NCBI GenBank assembly: GCA_015178975.1 | Contig: WHVD01000010.1 | Coordinates: 434,001 to 498,000, forward strand | Length of the DNA: 64,000 nt | DNA from: Hysterangium stoloniferum | Lineage: Eukaryota > Basidiomycota > Agaricomycetes > Hysterangiales > Hysterangiaceae | Direction of reading: 5' to 3' | Shown: positions 1 to 11,506 of the stretch, piece after piece | How the letters are laid out: each line of letters begins with the position of its first letter | Position numbering within the stretch: position 1 is the first letter of the stretch | Notes under the pieces: model-generated | The model's database searches: none | Told to the model about the DNA's origin: nothing | The model's input: only the letters and a program-made list of their open reading frames with translations | Position numbers and translations under genes: made by a program

Positions 1-1314
1 TTTTTTAATTTAAGAAGCAGAGGGGACAAGGGGAGCAGTTTATGGAAGCATGTCGCCATCACCAGCTGTAGGTATGTGCCAACGACACCACCAATGTTGT
101 GGAAACTTCTTATTTTCATAGTGAAGAATTTTTAAGATACTTAATGAGAACGTTCATCTTAAGAGTCACGACCCGGTCAATCAACGCCCATCATCAGATG
201 CCATTATTCGCTTCGGTGTATACAATTCTAGATGAACGCCGTCCCATGACTTAACCATGGCGCCTGGTCTGATATGCAGCAGCGGGCGACCGGAGATGGC
301 TATTCGAAAACTATATGTTCGGATATAACCATTCATTATGCGTCTCATCAACTGCCCCATTGAAATCTACTGATGACGGCGCCAAGAAGGCCAATGCAGA
401 ACTCAACCGTTGCTTCGAAATCAAGGACTTGGGAACGCCATCAGTTATACTTGGTATGAAGATATCACAGGATTCCATAACAGGAACAATTTCGTTATCA
501 CAGAAGGCATATCTAGAGTGGACCTTAGAGCGTTTCAGAATGTCCAACTGTAATCCTAAGTCCACCACCTGAGATTGATCTCAGCCACAAGCTTTGTCCT
601 AAGACAGATGAAGATAAACAATTTATTTATGGCGGATAAATCTTATCATTCTGCGCTAGGTGACTTATGTGGACACAGGTTGCAATGCACTCTGACTTAT
701 CATATACTGTCAACACGCTTGCGCGTTTTCAGGACCTGGTCACTGGAAGGAACTTATGCATGTATACACCTATGTGAAAGGTACTCTGGATTACACTAAC
801 AACTACCAGCGAGGAGAGAAGACAGTCTGAAACCGGTTGGTTACGTCGATGCCAATTACAGGGGAGACGAGGAACACGACGATCAACTTCTGGCTGCATA
901 TACAATATGACGGGAGGTGCAGTATCTTGGAGCTCGAAGCTCCAGGCAACTGTTGCACTCTCAACTGCCGAAGCAGAATATGTAGCGTTAACACGAGCAG
1001 CTCAGCAAGGGTTATGGATGCATGCATTCTTAGGAGAGATCGGCCTGAAACAGTCCTTCCCAATCACTCTCTATTCTGATAACACCTCCACAATTGCACT
1101 TGCGCCTTCAACAAAAGGGCACCAACGCGCGAAACATATCGATATACGCCATCACTACATCCGCGAGCTTGTGAAAGCAAAACAGATTGAACTTAAGCAT
1201 ATCACCTCAATAAACAACATAGCGGAAGTTTTCACAAAGTCTTATGAAAGCACTTCACACAAATAATATCATGGGTTTATTCGGTTTACAGGTTTACGAC
1301 GACCACTGGGGGAG
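1..1314 (+). mobile_element. Ty1/Copia retrotransposon, 3' part (fossil)
   Basis: This is the downstream end of a Ty1/Copia element that enters from outside the window. Pieces of reverse transcriptase are readable near 315-572 (KDLG and LGMKISQD type segments). A Copia RNase H is readable at 907-1266, with the family signatures SWSSKLQ, LSTAEAEYVAL and a KHIDIRHHYIRE block. A purine tract at 1307-1314 is followed at 1315 by TGTTGA, which I read as the polypurine tract and the start of the 3' LTR; the far end of that LTR could not be fixed. The element is old and carries many breaks. It is a different, more diverged lineage than the Copia copies further right. Confidence 0.75.
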
Positions 1315-2285
1315 TGTTGATATGAGGTGTCGATCGACTAACACGCATAAACAAACATCAAACATAATGTTACCTTCAGGTATCATGGATAGATCAATTG
1401 AAGTTATATATTATTTAGGCAACGTTCGGGCAACGTCTATAGCAACGACCGGGATCACTTTACTTTCCCCTCAGTCGTCTTACACAGTGTCCGACTACTG
1501 AGTTACGTTGCACGTTTACAGTCAGCTGTGCTATATCTAACTTCTCCCATGGACACGGGCAGCTCGAGGCGCTATCATTCCCTTTCTCCTCTCATATTGG
1601 TGCTTTGCCCTTATTATTATGAAAGAATGAAGATGAAGATATCCCAATGTCCTGTTATCCGCCTTTCACCATTGGCCTTGACACCGTTTTTCGGTCATTC
1701 CCACATGATTTAGATGGTTCTTGTTTGTCCGATCCCCCAACAAGACTACAAGGGTATGGGGGTGAGTCTAAAATAGCGCAGAAAGGTGGGGCAATACTTT
1801 CAGTCACAATAAAGATGAAAAATTTATAACATACCATTTGGAGAGAAACAGCGCTCTGAAGAACCTGCTCTCTCACCCACTATATGAGGGAATGAGATTG
1901 AGGTAACAAACAGGAATAAAATGAGATGACATGGTAATCACGAACTAACCCGGCATACATGTTAACTTTCCTGAGAGCACCAGCAACTGATGGGTGGAAT
2001 TATTTGAACAATTAGAGTGTAAATTGCAGTGATATCAATCATTGAGACACCAGTGGTAACTCGGGTGCCTGGTACACTCCAGCCGCTTGCAGCTACTCCT
2101 ACATATCAATTAGTTCTGTGTAAAACCCCGATTGATCACATTTCTCCATATAGCGATCCTCATGCTTTGTTTATTTCCTACGAATATTTCCGCAGATCGA
2201 AGGGTTGTGTTATGTCATCGACCAAATACCTCCTTCAAATACACCCAATATATTCCTTATTGCTTCTTCATTCCAGGGGTCTGAT
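1315..2285. other. Probable 3' LTR start, then non-coding sequence
   Basis: The first 200-300 bases after 1315 are probably the remaining LTR of the Copia fossil to the left. After that I see no convincing gene: only short open frames with no recognisable domain, no tRNA and no paired repeat. The stretch ends where the next element's LTR begins at 2286. Confidence 0.4.
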
Positions 2286-2445
2286 TGTTGAGATTATTTG
2301 CGCAGTTCTATATAACCTCTCAGTGAGTGATAAACCTTCACTGAGAGGCTACGCAATCGGTCTCTATACCATATAGTATCCGTAAGCGTAGTGCAACGCG
2401 TTCCAGCTTACCAAAGGTAGCTTACGTAACGCTATTATTTCAACA
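2286..2445 (-). repeat. C1 3' LTR
   Basis: 160-bp LTR with TG...CA ends. It matches 4910-5096 closely except for an internal stretch that is longer in the right copy, around 5012-5050. In minus-strand sense it is preceded by a short purine run (AAGGG), as expected for a polypurine tract. Confidence 0.85.
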
Positions 2446-4909
2446 CCCTTAAGCGGAACGGGGTCCAATCAGGTGTGAGAATATTTCGACCTTCAGTCTA
2501 GCTAATATTTTGGAGGTCGGCGGGGTCGTTGTCTGTGGGGATGTAGCGGCACAGAGGTGAGTCATCTCATAGCTACATCGCAAATACAGTGGTTTTGCTT
2601 ATCAACGTGCTGCGTGCGAATGTGAAATTCGCCACAGTCTTGATAATCGGAATCATTGATAAGCGATTTTAGCTCTAAATGCCTGTATCCAAAAAAACTC
2701 CTTCGTAACGTGAGTTGCATCTATATATTTCGCCTCTGTCGATAATAGTGCAACGAAAGGTTTCTTTTTCGAATTCCAGGAAATCGCGCCTATCCATGTT
2801 GAAAAAATTTCTGGGTATCCAATATTATTGATCCTCTTGCAAGTCCCATTCTATGTCCATGAAGACTTCGATGCCATTGCGTGAGTCGTCATGTTTGTTG
2901 CCAATCACTAACGATGTGTCTCGCATTCCTTTCAGGTACCGGAAGACTCACGTTATGGTTTCCCAATGCGGACGGCTGTGGTTCTGCATGTATTGCAACA
3001 ATAGCGATACAATTGCTTTGCGATATGGTCCGTTTTGTATATCTTCGTGTCCACGGGACATGCTTGGGCATTGGATCGAGAGATGCTGGTGGAGACCAAG
3101 TGGGGTTAGCAGTTTTGCGTCCTGTAGACCAAAATTCGCTACGATTTTCTCGATGTTAGTACGTCGTAAAAATGAGATCGTGTCGTGCGGTCCCTTTCTA
3201 CTTGAATTCCAGATAACCAGTCGACTTCTCCTAAATCTTTTATTTCAAGCCGTTCTGTAAGCCTGTCCTTGAATCGCGTGATGAGCAACTTCGAATTTCT
3301 GGTCATCGTTATATTGTCGACATCAACTGCGGTGACTTTGGCCTGCGAAAAACCTTGCGCGGCGAACGTAGATTTGCATTTGGCAATTTCGCCATTTGGC
3401 CCATGTTTACACAGCGGAATGATCTTGCTATCAATAGGATTCACATTTTCCGGTGGTCCTGGGTACTGTGTTTTGCCCCTTTGACATTCGCTGCTGATTC
3501 GTGAATTTCTTCCATTGCAGTTGTCATGGCGGTTTCATATGACATTGAAACTGTTGGTAACATCTCATCAGGTTCACCGTTTTGTGCGTTTTGCATGACG
3601 TTCCGAATGTCCAGGCGTCCATTCCCTCCCTCAATCAGTATGTCATTCAAAACAATTATGTTCGATCCATTGGAGCCAACATCTCGTTCGACAGCCATCT
3701 GGGGTCTCATTTCCTCAGCACCCGCTGAAAGCACCCGCTGAGGGAACATCCAGCTCGCACACTGCCGCTCCCATAGTGACATCAAATGGTGTCGGAATCA
3801 CCGGTGGCACATTGTCAAGCTCATTCTTGAGCACTTCATCGATGTGTGGCAACGGTGTGATGTCCTCAAGATCCTCAAGAGGTTCCATCCTTGCATGTGG
3901 GATCTCATCCCATGGTCCATATTGTAGGGGTAAGTCAGTCAGCGTGTTTTGTACAGCGCGTTGGGTGCTTGTAGGGTCATTCCCTCCTCAACCAGCGTGT
4001 CGTTCAAAATTTCGACGACTGATTCATCAAACTTGACGTTTCGTTCTACTGTGGCGCATCATTTTCCAGGCAAATAGGTATGACGCCCTTGTCTTTCGCT
4101 GCTGAGTCCTACACAGCGCCCTTTTCAGCCTCGAGTTCAAGATTCCCGCGGTTTTCATTAAAGGCGGCGAATCGACGGTGGTTAGATGACTTGTGGTTCG
4201 ACATTGCCAAATTGTGGACATCAGTTTCCATATGCTTGGGTGGACTCGTTTCTCACGATAAGGTGGGTCTGATGAATGTTGTCATTAATGCAAAATGCAT
4301 ACTTGATATGGCGATGTTCGGATTCTCGCCCATGTTGCCATTTGCATTATCATCATCCTTTTCGTCGTGCCTTTCTTCGGTTTGCGACAGTCGGCTGCAA
4401 AGTGACCGTTTCTTCCACAGTTCCAGCATTCGATGTTCTCGGCGGATCTCTGTAGCCTTTCGTTATCTCTTGGCTTGCTACGCCCTTAGAAGTAGCCACG
4501 TCTGACATCGATCTTTACAGACAGTGATTTGCCTTCATGCTTAGTGCACAGTGTGTCCCAAACTCAAACTTCTTTTGCGGTTCGGAACTTCTGAATTTCG
4601 ATCTGAAGGCTCAGTTCAATCAACGTGAAGATGTGGGCTTTGATACACGCCTCGCGTTGTTCAAATCCATCCCGTCGTTGCTCCGCAGCTTCGACCTTGG
4701 CCCAATCGTCTTCCGTCATTATGTGCTTCGCGCCGAAAGTCGGCGGCGGTGGCGGCTCCCTCACAGTTCCCTCAAGATGACGTTTTAGACCTCTATCAGC
4801 GCTGAGTACCATCAACATCTGGTTCTTCCAGGTAACCCAGTTCAATCCATCTTGGTCGAGTTTTGGGACAACATAGCTCTTGAAACTAGGCTCTGTGGGG
4901 CCCATAGCC

Positions 4910-5096
4910 TGTTGAGATTATTTGCGCAATTCTCTATATATCCTCTCAGTGAGTGATAAACCTTCACTGAGAGGCTAAGCGATTGGTCTCTATACCATAT
5001 ATAGTATCCGTAAGTAAATGTAAAGCAACTATACAGTTGCCTTACACTGCGTTCCAGCTTACCAAAGGTAGCTTACATAACGCTATTATTTCAACA
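4910..5096 (-). repeat. C1 5' LTR
   Basis: 187-bp LTR paired with 2286-2445. Its inner edge abuts the initiator-Met-type primer site. The clear divergence between the two LTRs says the insertion is old. Confidence 0.85.
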
Positions 5097-5164
5097 GTGA
5101 TCGCCTGAGGTTTACTGTTTGCTTCATGGGATCCGTCTTATCACCGCGAAAGATTGTCGTTGTG

Positions 5165-5226
5165 AAGGGAATAATTACTACCGTACAAGGGAATAATTAC
5201 TACCGTACAATTACTACTGTACAAGG
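5165..5226 (+). repeat. Short tandem repeat, 22-bp unit
   Basis: The unit AAGGGAATAATTACTACCGT plus two bases occurs twice in tandem, followed by a partial third copy. It lies just outside the C1 5' LTR in otherwise non-coding DNA. Confidence 0.8.
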
Positions 5227-6703
5227 GAATTCAATGGAAGTTGTTTTCCAAGGGTGCTACGAATATGTCAAGATCATATATGTCAACGAAAGGCAGTACG
5301 ACGGACCTGAACTTCTAACAAGTGACTGACTGCATTACGTGATGTTAGACATGTGGAAAGCAGAGAAATTATTTATTACTTTTGATTGATTACTAAAACA
5401 AACGCAAACATATATTATTATATACTTCAATGGGCGGTCGTTTCCTTACATGCAACGGTCCCAAGTGAGGCGTTAGTATCTTTTCCATTCGTGGTCTGTA
5501 CTCGCTAAGAGTAGATACAGTCATCTCCTTTAGGCATCCACACACAAGTTGTTTGCCTGTGACGGTCCCAACTAAGGCTCATTTTTATTAATCCTTCTGT
5601 CTGTATTTATTCTTCAAAAGAAGTTAGCAAATAGCAAAATATAATGGCTCGGCTCTCAGTGTTGGTCTTTTAGGTAATTTAAGACCCTTGAGATAGTCTT
5701 TAATCAAATTTATAATTATGGTAGCCTGTGAGAGTTGGACGGCTTGGGCTTGTGAGGAATCTGTTCGGCCTTACGCGGCACCCACTGTCAGCAACTGACG
5801 GGGCTCAAGAGATTGAACCTCTTAATATAACTGATGGTACGTTCGACAGATTGTAAAAGACAAATTACATATTCAGGCGGAGTCTCAGCCTACGGCTTCC
5901 CGAATGTCGGGAGAGTGCTTCGTTATGATATATTAGGAAAAACGAGTATTGAACAAGTAAGCGCTCGTATGAAAAAGGTGAGACAGTAGTCATTGTATTC
6001 AATCTCCTCTTTAAATGTACTTTTATCCGTGTAGTATGGTTGGATCTAGCGAACGTTTTACCGGTGAGATACTGAAAACGTCTTCATGAGAAGGGCGAAG
6101 ATACAGAACTCTCAGGCTGCACCAATAAGGGATAGCACGTTTTGATGCACACATAAGGGGTTACATTTTGGGGTTCAAGCCAGGGGGTAGCGTTTGAGGA
6201 TTGGGATAAAAGTTTAGGGATTAGGGATTCCGTCATTCAATTATTTCGTTTTGAAGTCGTAGTCGGATCAGATGCCAATGGCGGGTAGTCAGTAACCTGG
6301 CTGGTACGAAGGCTTTATTAAATAAATTACAAACAACGATAGAAAATTCCTCTGGAGTGGGAAATCCTTATCGGATATTAAGTGCATCCCATCTCATTGG
6401 TATGTTCTTCCCCTGATTGGCATAAGCAGGGGCTTGAGAAATGGAATTTGACATGCACATGAGGAACCTGTCGCTTGAATTAATTTTAGTGCCAAATGTG
6501 ATTTCGTGTTGTTCTTCCCCATCAAATATGGAGATATGACTTGTCCGCTGATAGTAGAAACTACAACGAGCATTCCCACCAGGGTACATATTGATGTGAG
6601 CTAGTACTCCCATCGGTAATACGGGTATCGATATATGCTCTTATAAAATGTCTCTTCCCACTTTAACCCAGCCTGCCTCTTCCCTCTTGTTCAATAGTTC
6701 AAT
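5227..6703. other. Intergenic DNA upstream of the transporter gene
   Basis: No supported gene. A minus-strand open frame of 81 codons at 6368-6613 has no recognisable domain and could be chance. This stretch must hold the promoter of the transporter that starts at 6704; a pyrimidine-rich tract (CCTGCCTCTTCCCTCTTG) lies 20-45 bases before that ATG. Confidence 0.5.
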
Positions 6704-8719
6704 ATGCTTGCCCCAAAAGCGACGACAGACAACAAATTGACGAAGAACCGTCTCCTTCGCAAGCTGGATATAACTCTGCTGCCTATAGCGACACTCCTGC
6801 TTCTCATTCTGAACTTTGACAGAGCAGCAGTCGGTATGTACCATATTTTCAATCTTGGCTCGTATAGCCTTTTAAAAAAAGTATTTTCATAGGGAATGCG
6901 AAGATAGCAGGTGAATTATGCGCTTTCAAGTCCTGAGGATTTTCATTAATGCGTCTCCAAATATTAGGAATCGAGCGCGACCTGGGTCTGAAAGGTCTGG
7001 ACTTTAACATCGGGGTTTCTGTATATTATATCACTGTGAATCTTCTTTCGCGTTTGATCGACCTCTAACTTACTATATGTTTGAGTATTTTGCCTTCCAA
7101 ATTCCATCAAATATGGCTTTAAGGGTCGTCGGTTCTGTTTGGCTTGCACTCTTAGTCATATCATTCGGGATCGTATCAATATCTACCGCGTTCATTACCA
7201 ATTATGCGGGGTTCCTGGCAACTCGTATAATGTTGGGAGTCACTGAAAGCGGTTTGGTCTCAGGGACCATATACACACTCAGCCTTGTGAGTGTTATGCC
7301 AGAGATAGTAATTGTGCGGGTATTGATGTGATCGAAGTACTACCCAAGGTCCGAGTTGGTAATGCGCATCTGTACTTTCTTGCCATTGGGAAGTGCTCTA
7401 TCTGGCGCTGGTCAATCCAAAATTTCTTTCCAAGTTCCATAGACTAACTTGCTCTTACTCGATAGTTGGCGGTTTCCTCGCATCCGGACTGTTATCTATT
7501 GATTCAATAGGATCAGTTGCCTCCTGGCGGAAGATTTTTCTCGTGCAGGGGATTATTACTACTGGGATTGGAATACTCTGCGTGTTCTTCATTCCCGATC
7601 CCCCAAAAAATTCCCGGTTATTGGCGGAGGACGAACGTGCACTTGTCTTGGAATGGACCGCCAAAAATAGTAATTCAACTGATGCATCGACCGAAAGGAG
7701 GTTCCGCCCGCGCCTCGTCCTGCGTTCATTCACCTTTCACGTGGACTTCTTCTTTTCGTCCTAAATGGCGTTTACTAATCAAGAATTTTTTATTCTAGGT
7801 TGGAGTTTGCGCTTTAAGTCACCTATTCGTTAATATTTCATTGCAAGGATTGGGTGTATTTTTGCCTGCTATCATCGCGAGCCGTACGTCATTTCCAGTT
7901 ACAAGTAATTGTATTATATGGCAAAAACTCTTCTGTCCTTCGCAGTTGGAAAATTCTGTGAGCTTTTTGTATCTTCTGTCTTACCTTAACGAGCAATTTC
8001 TTAGCGACCTCCGAATCACAATTACGGACGGTCCCACCGCACCTCGTAGAGGCTTTTTGTGCATTTTGCAATGGCTATATGTCATATAGGTTTCGACAAC
8101 GTGGAGTTTTCATTGCTATCGGTTCCATAGTCACCATCATAGGCTATGCGATTTTTGTTGGGTCAGATAACTCTCATACCCGGTACGACTCTGGCTATAT
8201 GCTTCAAGCTCGAGAGGAAGAGACTGAACCATCTCAGATACGGTGCATGCTTTCTGGCTCTTGCGGGATCTAGATCAAGTTCCCCAATTCTCCTCTCCTG
8301 GGCTGCTGAAAATGTAGCTTCGGAGGCAGTGCGCGCCAGCAGCATCGCTATCGTCGATTCAGCAGGCGCTCTCGGTTCTTTTATAGGGTAAGAGGTTCTT
8401 TCCTTGGCTTTATCTTTGATGAATAACATTACATGTGCCAGTGTTTGGGCGTATTTGCCAAAAGATGGTCCGAATTAGTTTGTCGTCTGTGTTTTGCGAC
8501 CTGGCGTTATCTCACAATTTCCCACAGTCGTCATGCCCATTCCTTGAATATTGCCGGGGCATGTATTACTTTTATTCTAGCCATTATTGGAACAGTGTAC
8601 CTTAACTTGCAGAATGCGAAAAGAGACCGCGGCGAGCACGATCATCGATCAAGTGAGAAATCACGACCGAGATCGATGAGCTTGGCTCACAGCATCCTGA
8701 ATTTCGGTATCAGCCATAA
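6704..8719 (+). CDS. Major facilitator, allantoate permease (DAL5)-like anion:cation symporter
   Basis: Host plasma-membrane transporter of the ACS family in the major facilitator superfamily. Relatives import small organic anions such as allantoate, nicotinate or pantothenate; the substrate here cannot be named. I read 12 exons: 6704-6833, 6893-6910, 6968-7035, 7086-7286, 7338-7410, 7466-7740, 7799-7883, 7946-7957, 8005-8182, 8238-8387, 8442-8477 and 8528-end, all with GT-AG introns. They give family signatures in order: LNFDRAAVGNAKIAG, FQIPSNMALRVVG, TRIMLGVTESG, YYPRSELVMR, SWRKIFLVQGIIT, VSLQGLGVF-type NISLQGLGVFLPAI, SQLRTVPPHLV and NIAGACITFI. Two exons are only 18 and 12 bases. The family's usual tail (LGSQHPEFRYQP, stop at 8719) is present but in a different frame from the rest of exon 12. 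The in-frame reading continues to 8933 (about 543 residues), so there is one frameshift or an unusual last splice near 8645-8680. No other damage was seen. Confidence 0.85.
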
Positions 8720-8814
8720 CCCACATGTCTTATCGTTGCCTGTAAATACTATATGGTGTATATATTTCCGCCGGAGGAGCTTGGTTGTTGGCGGATGTTG
8801 CATTCAGAGTCTAT

Positions 8815-9079
8815 TGTTGGAATTGGAACAATATTTAGTAGCCACAGCACAATATGTAACTGATTTAAGTCCCGGGTTGGCATCAGTCCATGTAACTGTT
8901 ATAAGTTCCAAAGATGGCATCAGTCATTTGTGACATGTAGAATACATGAGTATATATCCTCTAAGCAATACTACTAAATTAGGTTCAGTAGCTCAGTGGT
9001 TAGAGCACCGGCATATAAAACCAGGAAGTCCTTTGGTTCAATCCCAGGGCTAGGTCAATTCTTTTCTATACCCTTAATA
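8815..9079 (+). mobile_element. Solo LTR of a Copia family related to C3
   Basis: 265-bp LTR starting TGTTGGAATTGGAAC and ending CCCTTAATA, flanked by tctat and actat (4 of 5 match). It is a diverged relative of the C3 LTRs at 43284 and 47857, sharing the order TGTTAG/G start, CATCA-containing middle, tRNA-like module, then CAATTCTTTTCTAT. It sits about 100 bases past the predicted stop of the transporter gene, inside the longer in-frame reading of that gene. Confidence 0.75.
8982..9056 (+). other. tRNA-like module inside the LTR
   Basis: A box TAGCTCAGTGG and B box GGTTCAATCCC are intact and correctly spaced, and TTTT follows at 9062-9065. Six of seven acceptor-stem pairs (GGTTCAG with CTAGGTC) can still form, counting G-T pairs. 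The anticodon arm is irregular, so this is unlikely to be a working tRNA gene. It is homologous to 43438-43511 and 48011-48083. Confidence 0.7.
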
Positions 9080-9249
9080 ACTATAAGGTCTCACTCATAC
9101 CCAATGAAGGTTCTTTACAGAAGTCCCCATTAGAAGTAAACTAAGGAATAATCTTTATATCAGCACTGGTACTCATGCACTGACAGCCAGACCACTGAAT
9201 TATTGTTGAAACTGACAAGCCTGGGAACCCTTGCTATGCTGTGGGGCAG

Positions 9250-10905
9250 TGTTAGGGCAACACTAACAAGGCTACCAAACACAAGATAAAACACAGAAAT
9301 ATGAAGTGAAGAGGGGATAGCTCAATGACAGGGGACATCACATTTGTTTTAGTGGGATTCCTAAGAGATTGAAACTAAAGACTAGCTATGTACATGCCCC
9401 CTATTTATACTATTTATTTACAGCGCTTTGCATTACGTAAGGCGCGCGCTAGATTTGCGCGGAAATATTGCTGAAAGTTGCGAACCTCGTAGCTTGCTCA
9501 ATAAGTGACCAATTGTCTTGTAACTTAATATACGTATTTTAATACTATATATATAGTATTATATAATGTTATAACTCCAAAATTTGACCTACAGCATGTT
9601 TCCCAAAATTGCAGTCCATTTGAGCTTGCGAACCAATTCATGAGCCAACAGATGTGTCACTCCCAATGAGCTCATAATATGTTGTTTTACATGTATCTAG
9701 GTAGTAAAAAATGACAGCGCCTGGCTTTTGCGGTCAGAGCTAATGTGAGTGAGGTTGCCGAGTAAATGCATACAACTACCCTCATACAGGTTTTCAGCTG
9801 GTATTTAGACAGAACAAGCCAGGCGCTGTTATTTCTTACTACCTAGATACATATAAAACAACATATTACAAGCTCATTGGGAGTGACACATTTGTTGGCT
9901 CATGAATTGGTTCGCAAGCTCAAATGGACTGCAATTTTGGGAAACATGCTGTAGGTCAAATTTTGGAGTTATAACATCATAATATACTAGATATATAGTA
10001 TTAAAATACGTATATTAAGTTACAAGACAATTGGTCAATTATTGAGCAAGCTACGAGGTTCGCAACTTTCAGCAATATTTCCCCGCAAATCTAGCGCGCG
10101 CCTTACGTAATGGAAAGCGCTGTAATATTTAATATTTATTAGAAACTTGAGAAAAATACTGAAAATAGATTGTATGCACCCTACAGTGCTAGCCGCACTT
10201 TCAGCGTTTATGTAAGCCTACCCGGCACTGTGTAGATCCGTGCAGTGCACCAGCATTTGCATAGGCTCCAACTGCAGTTGCAGTGTCGATGCACCAGGAG
10301 GCCTCTATGGACACACAGTGCTTCACACTGTGTGTCCATTGGAGTGTAGGCAGCAGTGTTGGCCTTGAGTCGGTGTATTTATTACCTGTAATGAAATACG
10401 CTACAGTAGGCTTTAGTTAAATAACACATCATGAAAGTAACAGTAGTTACATACCTCAGTCAATACACATAATGGTTCAACTGAGGTATGGGATAGCAAC
10501 TGTAGCTGTTAAATAGGTTGTCACTAATATAAGCTTCAACCATTAGTATACATGTCAGGGACAACACATCCTGGTATGTCCATGTAAGCTTGACATAGAC
10601 TTGACATAGGATTAGAGTGCAAGAGCCTATTTCAACAGCATTGATCTCGTGATGATGACGGCTGCAGCCTTGCAACGATGGCGGATACGGCCATGCGATG
10701 ATGGTGACAGCGGCAATGACTTTGCGATGGCGGTGTGGCCTTTCGATGGTGGTGTGATTACGTAATCACATTCGTACCTATATCTGTGTGTAGGTGCATA
10801 TATGGACCTTATAACATATAGAAAAATGTAGAAAAAATGTAGAAAAATATAAACTTAAATAAAATAAATGGCAACCATATGTATATTATATATATTGCCC
10901 TGACA
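9250..10905 (-). mobile_element. Solo LTR of family L7, interrupted by a MITE
   Basis: Plus-strand reading starts TGTTAGGGCAAC and ends TTGCCCTGACA, flanked on both sides by GGCAG (9245-9249 and 10906-10910), a perfect 5-bp target duplication. It matches the L7 solo LTR at 49283-50003 in reverse orientation, including the AAGAGATTGAAACTAAAGAC segment near 9365-9390 and the terminal TATATATTGCCCTGACA. Removing the MITE at 9421-10122 leaves about 950 bp, so this copy is longer than the 721-bp copy. The extra length lies in a GATGG-rich, CpG-containing interior (about 10640-10770). No coding capacity. Confidence 0.8.
9421..10122. mobile_element. Foldback MITE, copy 1 (Tc1/mariner-type TA target)
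   Basis: A 702-bp non-coding element whose two halves are inverted copies of each other for roughly 300 bases. Outer ends are CAGCGCTTTGCATTACGTAA and its near-exact complement. TA lies on both sides (9419-9420 and 10123-10124), the target duplication of the Tc1/mariner superfamily. Copy 2 at 11507-12208 has the same length. This copy keeps CpG sites that copy 2 has lost as TG or CA, so it is the less decayed of the two. No transposase is encoded, and the truncated Tc1 at 54587 has different ends, so the helper is unknown. Confidence 0.85.
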
Positions 10906-11452
10906 GGCAGTCACTTTGTGACTGACCCCACTGCTTGCTATAGGCTCTGGATTGTTGGAAATTGTGTTAGAATGGAAAATGTGTTAGAGTGGAAAATGTG
11001 TTAGAACAGAAATTGTGTTAGAACAGAAATTGGAACAGAAACAGTTATAAAAGGAAGCAACCATTACAACAGGAACAACCATTACAAAAGGAAACAACTC
11101 TGGGGAAATGGCTTCACAAATGCCTCTGTGAAGGGCATGGGAAATGCCTCCATGAAGGGTGTGGAAAGTTCCTAGCAGAGGCATGGGAAACCTGTTCTTG
11201 AGGGTGTGGGAAATGTGTCCATGTGTCCAAAAAATGCTTTTACACAAATCACAAAATACTCCTGTGGTTGCAGAAATGCTTCCACAGTGTCTGAAATACT
11301 TCCAGATATGCTTCTGTGCTGACTAATAATGGAAGCTTAGTCACTAATATTCCCTTTACCTGCCTTGCTGTGATTTCTGGTGTCTTTTCACACCCACAAC
11401 CCACCAAGCAACTTTGCTATATATATACAAACCTGGGAACCTTTGCTATGCT
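10906..11452. repeat. Non-coding interval with short tandem repeats
   Basis: About 10957-11035 holds four imperfect copies of a 17-20 base unit built on TGTGTTAGAA(C/T)(A/G)GAAA. It is followed by loosely repeated purine-rich segments (GGGCATGGGAAATGCCTC-like, 11130-11220). The sequence bounding this interval on the left (ACTGACCCCACTGCTTGCT, 10922-10940) reappears to the right of C2 (17008-17026). Likewise CTGGGAACC(C)TTGCTATG occurs at 9221-9238 and 11433-11450. The interval may therefore lie between two copies of an otherwise unrecognised LTR. No gene seen. Confidence 0.5.
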
Positions 11453-11506
11453 TATTAAAAATAGTATGAGTTGACTCTATTGCAATACACAATCTACAAG
11501 GGTTTA

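Larger units (their letters stand above)
2286..5096 (-). mobile_element. Ty1/Copia element C1, shortened (fossil)
   Basis: Two related LTRs in the same orientation bound this element: 2286-2445 (3' LTR) and 4910-5096 (5' LTR). Both begin TGTTGAGATTATTTGCGCA and end TTATTTCAACA. The flanks ctgat (before 2286) and gtgat (after 5096) agree at 4 of 5 bases and look like an aged target duplication. Just inside the 5' LTR, on the minus strand, is GGCTATGGGCCCC, a primer site of the initiator-Met type also seen in C2, C3 and C4. Coding remains are a Copia gag (UBN2-type) at about 4564-4905 and a reverse transcriptase piece at about 3139-3444. At 2.8 kb it is well below the family's usual length of about 5 kb, and it is heavily decayed. 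Confidence 0.8.

Noticed and set aside
6368-6613. Small minus-strand gene upstream of the transporter
   Set aside because: 81 codons, no domain, overlaps another open frame in the same stretch; chance is as likely.
6704-8719. Transporter as a pseudogene riddled with stops
   Set aside because: The apparent stops fall in short GT-AG introns; splicing them restores every family motif except the frame of the last few residues.
8982-9056. Ordinary nuclear tRNA gene
   Set aside because: The anticodon arm is irregular and the unit is part of an LTR present in several copies.
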